A program made the translations under genes and the position numbers. Positions 44,495 through 47,280 of a stretch of 47,280 nucleotides of DNA are shown here, piece by piece (positions within the stretch are counted from its first letter, which is position 1; the number at the start of each line of letters is the position of its first letter). A model generated the notes under the pieces. That model made no database searches. It saw only the letters and a list, made by a program, of their open reading frames with translations, and was not told the DNA's origin. Where the stretch lies: contig JAHEZD010000041.1 in NCBI GenBank assembly GCA_023251255.1, positions 1 through 47,280 on the forward strand. Reading direction: 5' to 3'. This stretch comes from Chitinophagaceae bacterium. Its GTDB lineage: Bacteria; Bacteroidota; Bacteroidia; Chitinophagales; Chitinophagaceae.

Positions 44495-45538
44495 ATGAAA
44501 CCCATTAATACAGCACTTTGTTCCTTTGGCATGTCAGGTAAACTGTTCCATGCACCCTTCATCCATTTGAATGGAGGGTTTGCTTTGGTGGGCGCATGGG
44601 AGCGCAGTAAAAAAATCATCAAGGATTCCTATCCTCAAGCAGTTTCCTATGATACGTATGAAGACCTGCTTGCAGATGGAACCATTGAACTGGTCATTGT
44701 AAACACGCCCAACATCACCCACTATGATTTTGCCAAGAAAGCATTACTGGCCAATAAGCATGTGGTGCTTGAGAAACCTTTCACGGTAACCGTTTTGGAA
44801 GGGGAGGAACTGATTGCCCTTGCCAAGGATAAAAACCTTGTACTTTCTGCTTACCAGAACCGGAGGTTTGATAGTGACTATAAAACCGTCAAGAAAGTAC
44901 TGGACGGGCAATTATTGGGGGAAGTGGTGGAAGCAGAGATCCATTACGACCGCTTTACGGAAGAACTGAGCTATAAGACGCATAAGGAACAACCCGTTTT
45001 GGGTACCGGGATTGTATATGATCTAGGGGCCCATTTAATAGACCAGGCCCTGCAATTGTTCGGGAAGCCGGAGGCCATTTTTGCTGACATAAAAATTATC
45101 CGCCCAATCAGCATGGTGGATGATTATTTTGAAATACTTTTTTATTATCCCAACTTAAGGGTAAGGTTAAAGAGTACCCTGTTGGCCAGGGAAGCATCCA
45201 TTGGTTATATTGTACATGGCAACAAAGGGTCGTTCATCAAACCAAAAACAAATGGGCAGGAAATTGCTTTATTGGCAGAACGCAAGCCCACTGAAACCAA
45301 TTGGGGTGTAGAAGAGGAAAGTGAATGGGGCTTATTGCACACGGAAAAGGACGGGACTGTTATCCGCGAAAAGATTGCTTCCGAACGCGGACAGTACATG
45401 GACTATTATGAAGGTATCCATCAAGCTATCAGGAACAATCAACCTGTTCCTGTACCGGCAGAAGACGGGCTGCTGGTGATAAAAGTTATTGAAACTGCTT
45501 ATAGGAGCAGTAACGAAAAAAAGGTAGTGAGTTTTTAA
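44495..45538 (+). CDS. Gfo/Idh/MocA-family oxidoreductase
   Basis: 347 residues from the ATG at 44495; an open extension to 44417 lacks family likeness. The N-terminal NAD(P)-binding fold opens INTALCSFGMSGKLFHAPFIHLNGGFALVGAWER. NTPNITHYDFAKKALLANKHVVLEKPFTVT contains the EKP motif, with the conserved Lys, and LGTGIVYDLGAHLIDQALQLFGKPEAI carries the GAHLIDQ active-site His of the C-terminal domain. These dehydrogenases act on sugars or inositols with NAD(P)H. It is probably cytoplasmic. It may be co-transcribed with the permease 47 bp downstream, suggesting uptake and oxidation of the same sugar-like compound; this is inference. Confidence 0.95.
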   Translation: MKPINTALCSFGMSGKLFHAPFIHLNGGFALVGAWERSKKIIKDSYPQAVSYDTYEDLLADGTIELVIVNTPNITHYDFAKKALLANKHVVLEKPFTVTVLEGEELIALAKDKNLVLSAYQNRRFDSDYKTVKKVLDGQLLGEVVEAEIHYDRFTEELSYKTHKEQPVLGTGIVYDLGAHLIDQALQLFGKPEAIFADIKIIRPISMVDDYFEILFYYPNLRVRLKSTLLAREASIGYIVHGNKGSFIKPKTNGQEIALLAERKPTETNWGVEEESEWGLLHTEKDGTVIREKIASERGQYMDYYEGIHQAIRNNQPVPVPAEDGLLVIKVIETAYRSSNEKKVVSF

Positions 45539-45585
45539 ATTGACGCCCGTTAAGTCATAAATTGTTGCACCAACCTTTCTACCTT

Positions 45586-46797
45586 ATGCAGCAGCCCTTT
45601 ACCAAGCCCCACTATATATTTTTTCTGGTGCTTCCCGCTGGTATCAGTTTTGGTTTTGCAACGGTGACACTGCCTTACTTGCTTACACAGAATGGTTTCT
45701 CCGTAGGTGACACGGCAAAAATTGTGGCTTTGGGCGTATCGGCCAACCTTTGGCGCTTTTTATGGGGGCCTGTAGCAGACCTTACACTTAGTTTGCGCAG
45801 ATGGTTCTGGATTGGTGTAATTGCAAGTACGTCAACGTTATTATTGCTATGTTTTACGTCCCTTACCCCCAAAGGCGCAGCACTGCTTACCAGTATGCTG
45901 TTCATATCACAGGTAGCAGCCACATTGGTCATGTTGCCTGTAGGTGGCTTCATGGCACACAGGATAGAAGAAAATAAAAAAGGCAGGGCAGGCGGATGGT
46001 TCCAGGCCGGTAATTTAGGGGGTATAGGACTGGGCGGAGGTGCTGGGCTGTGGCTGGCTACCCATTATAATGTAGCAATTGCAGGCATTGGGTTATGCAC
46101 TGTTTCTTTATTGTTTGCGTTGGTAGTGATGCTGATAGAAGATGTTCAATGTAACAAGTATAAAAGCGTTGCCCATGAAATTGCTGCCATGGGGAAAGAT
46201 ATTGTTGCCATGCTGAAAGTGCCGATTGTTCTTTTTGTTATCCTGATGATATGCATGCCCATTGGTTCTGGTGCGGCAGCCAACTTGTGGTCGGCCATTG
46301 CAAAGGACTGGCAGACAGGGCCCGATACGGTGGCACTGGTTTCCGGTGTGCTAAACAGTACTATCAGTGTGGCAGGTTGCATACTCGGGGGTTACATTGC
46401 GGATAAATGGGGAAATTGGGTGGCTTATCTAGGTTCCGGTGCTTTGTGTGCATTGGTAACTGGCATCATGGCTGCACTGCCTTACCAGCCAGCCGTATAT
46501 ATAAGTGGTGTGCTGCTTTATGCTTTTGGATTGGGCCTCATCAATGCAGCTTTCTCCGCTGTTTTATTATATGCTATTGGAAAGAAAAATGCAGCTACCA
46601 AGTATTCCATGCTCTCCTCCTTGGGCAATTTGTCCGTTGTTTATATGACAGCCATTGATGGTTGGGCGCATGATAGGCACAATAGCAAGTACATGCTGGT
46701 TGCAGAAGCCGTAGTGGGCATCCTGTTCATTTTTATTTGCATGGCAGTATTGCAGCAAATGAAAAAGAGAAACTTGGTGCTGCAGGCAATCGATTAG
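45586..46797 (+). CDS. MFS permease (AmpG-like layout)
   Basis: 403 residues from the ATG at 45586; a TTG at 45562 would add 8 residues. It has twelve predicted membrane helices. The N-terminal YIFFLVLPAGISFGFATVTLPYLLTQNGFSVGDTAKIVALGVSANLWRFLWGPVADLTLSLRRWFWIG resembles the AmpG/SLC33 type of MFS carriers, which import muropeptides or acyl-CoA-like compounds in other bacteria. The assignment beyond MFS is tentative. It follows the Gfo/Idh/MocA oxidoreductase at 47 bp, likely in the same unit. Confidence 0.9.
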   Translation: MQQPFTKPHYIFFLVLPAGISFGFATVTLPYLLTQNGFSVGDTAKIVALGVSANLWRFLWGPVADLTLSLRRWFWIGVIASTSTLLLLCFTSLTPKGAALLTSMLFISQVAATLVMLPVGGFMAHRIEENKKGRAGGWFQAGNLGGIGLGGGAGLWLATHYNVAIAGIGLCTVSLLFALVVMLIEDVQCNKYKSVAHEIAAMGKDIVAMLKVPIVLFVILMICMPIGSGAAANLWSAIAKDWQTGPDTVALVSGVLNSTISVAGCILGGYIADKWGNWVAYLGSGALCALVTGIMAALPYQPAVYISGVLLYAFGLGLINAAFSAVLLYAIGKKNAATKYSMLSSLGNLSVVYMTAIDGWAHDRHNSKYMLVAEAVVGILFIFICMAVLQQMKKRNLVLQAID

Positions 46798-47280
46798 TTG
46801 TTAATGGTCCAATTGTTTCCGGTTAAAGTCAGGTACATCGCCTAGCATGTTGGAGTCTACTAGTTTAGTAGTGACTAAGTTTGAAAAGTAAGTGTCAGCT
46901 TGGGGCCCGACTATTTGGGGCTCAGCCCCGTGTGGACACATTTTTAAAGAAGTAATCATCAATTGCACTTGAGGGCACTTCTTCTTGTTGTTCTTAAGTA
47001 ACTGATTAATGCAGTACGGGTTAATTGGTTTTGCCAGCCGTTCCATTTAGCCAGTGTTTAAGCGAAGGACAGTGTTGTACTAACAGGCTTCTTTCCTTTT
47101 CTTTTGGCTTGGGCCCAAAAGAAACAAAAGCCCAAGGACAACCCGAATGGCTCCGCCCGTTTGTCCGCCAGCGCTGCCCTAAGTGTAGCCCGCTGTGGTT
47201 TGCTGCTGAGAGATTGAGCTTTTCGGGGCTGCTTGTGCACATGGGTGATTGGAATGAATCTTCCAGCACTGCACCCGCTT
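46798..47280. other. Non-coding right edge with repeat modules
   Basis: 46892-46945 holds a GTGTC...GACAC stem with an inner GGGGC-TCA-GCCCC hairpin and an ATTTTTAAA tail, possibly the terminator of the permease. The segment CCCGACTATTTGGGGCTCAGCCCC is close to a module in repeat copy C. From about 47080 there is a CTTTTGGCTTGGGCCCAAAAG segment, then GTTTGTCCGCCAGCGCTGCCC. I recall this type of DNA as a common Bacteroidota intergenic repeat often mis-called as a small protein. No gene is supported. Confidence 0.6.
46892..46945 (+). terminator. Possible terminator after the MFS permease
   Basis: Outer stem GTGTC/GACAC (46892-46896 and 46935-46939), inner stem GGGGC/GCCCC (46917-46921 and 46925-46929), then ATTTTTAAA. 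The stems are short and the loop is long, so the call is tentative. Confidence 0.35.

Noticed and set aside
46801-47046. 81-residue minus-strand open frame
   Set aside because: Low protein character, no family, and overlap with a probable terminator and repeat modules.

Overview
The window looks like a chromosomal segment of a Bacteroidota bacterium, most likely from the Chitinophagaceae or a close relative. The supporting features are type IX secretion (T9SS) C-terminal sorting domains of both common kinds, a PorP/SprF-family outer-membrane protein, a head-GIN-domain lipoprotein, a DUF4954 protein, Bacteroidota-type -7 promoter boxes (TAnnTTTG), and intergenic spacers full of short dispersed repeats of a kind common in this phylum. 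No tRNA, rRNA, CRISPR array, transposase or phage gene was found.

Layout. 1-5155 (minus): two neighbouring T9SS-type surface proteins built from repeated Ig-like modules; the first runs off the left edge. 5282-8640 (minus): a DCC-family protein, a YebC/PmpR regulator and a cationic amino-acid permease. 8641-11560: a repeat-rich spacer, then an AT-richer accessory patch with a SUFU-domain gene, apparent 3' remnants of two other genes, a 50-bp perfect palindrome and a small secreted-protein gene split by a frameshift. I read this patch as an eroded toxin/immunity locus. 12065-18433 (plus): a dicarboxylate/amino-acid symporter, a DedA protein with an unusual N-terminal domain, two tandem MFS transporters and a head-GIN lipoprotein. 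19002-24054: another MFS transporter, a secreted M14 carboxypeptidase (minus), and a response regulator/histidine kinase pair. 24111-27330: ribosomal protein S20 (minus) and 2-oxoglutarate dehydrogenase E1. 27595-38490 (plus): two tandem ~1,609-residue PKD-repeat proteins with gliding-type C-terminal domains, followed by a PorP/SprF-like gene. 38494-43642 (minus): DUF4954 protein, zinc-ribbon methyltransferase and GlmS. 43741-46797 (plus): GNAT acetyltransferase, Gfo/Idh/MocA oxidoreductase and an MFS permease. 46798-47280: non-coding.

How the parts relate. The strongest theme is cell-surface export: four large repeat proteins carry or probably carry T9SS sorting signals, and the PKD pair sits directly upstream of a PorP/SprF protein, the family that partners such cargo at the outer membrane. 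The PKD pair is a collinear whole-gene duplication (15 PKD-like modules, three further Ig-like modules and one C-terminal domain in each).

The most unusual non-coding feature is a family of five intergenic elements of about 100-175 bp. They begin with TGATGTTACGC, have matching inverted ends in the full-length copies, and all sit downstream of stop codons; two lie between a stop codon and that gene's terminator. They look like a non-autonomous (MITE-like) or REP-like family able to fold into long hairpins.
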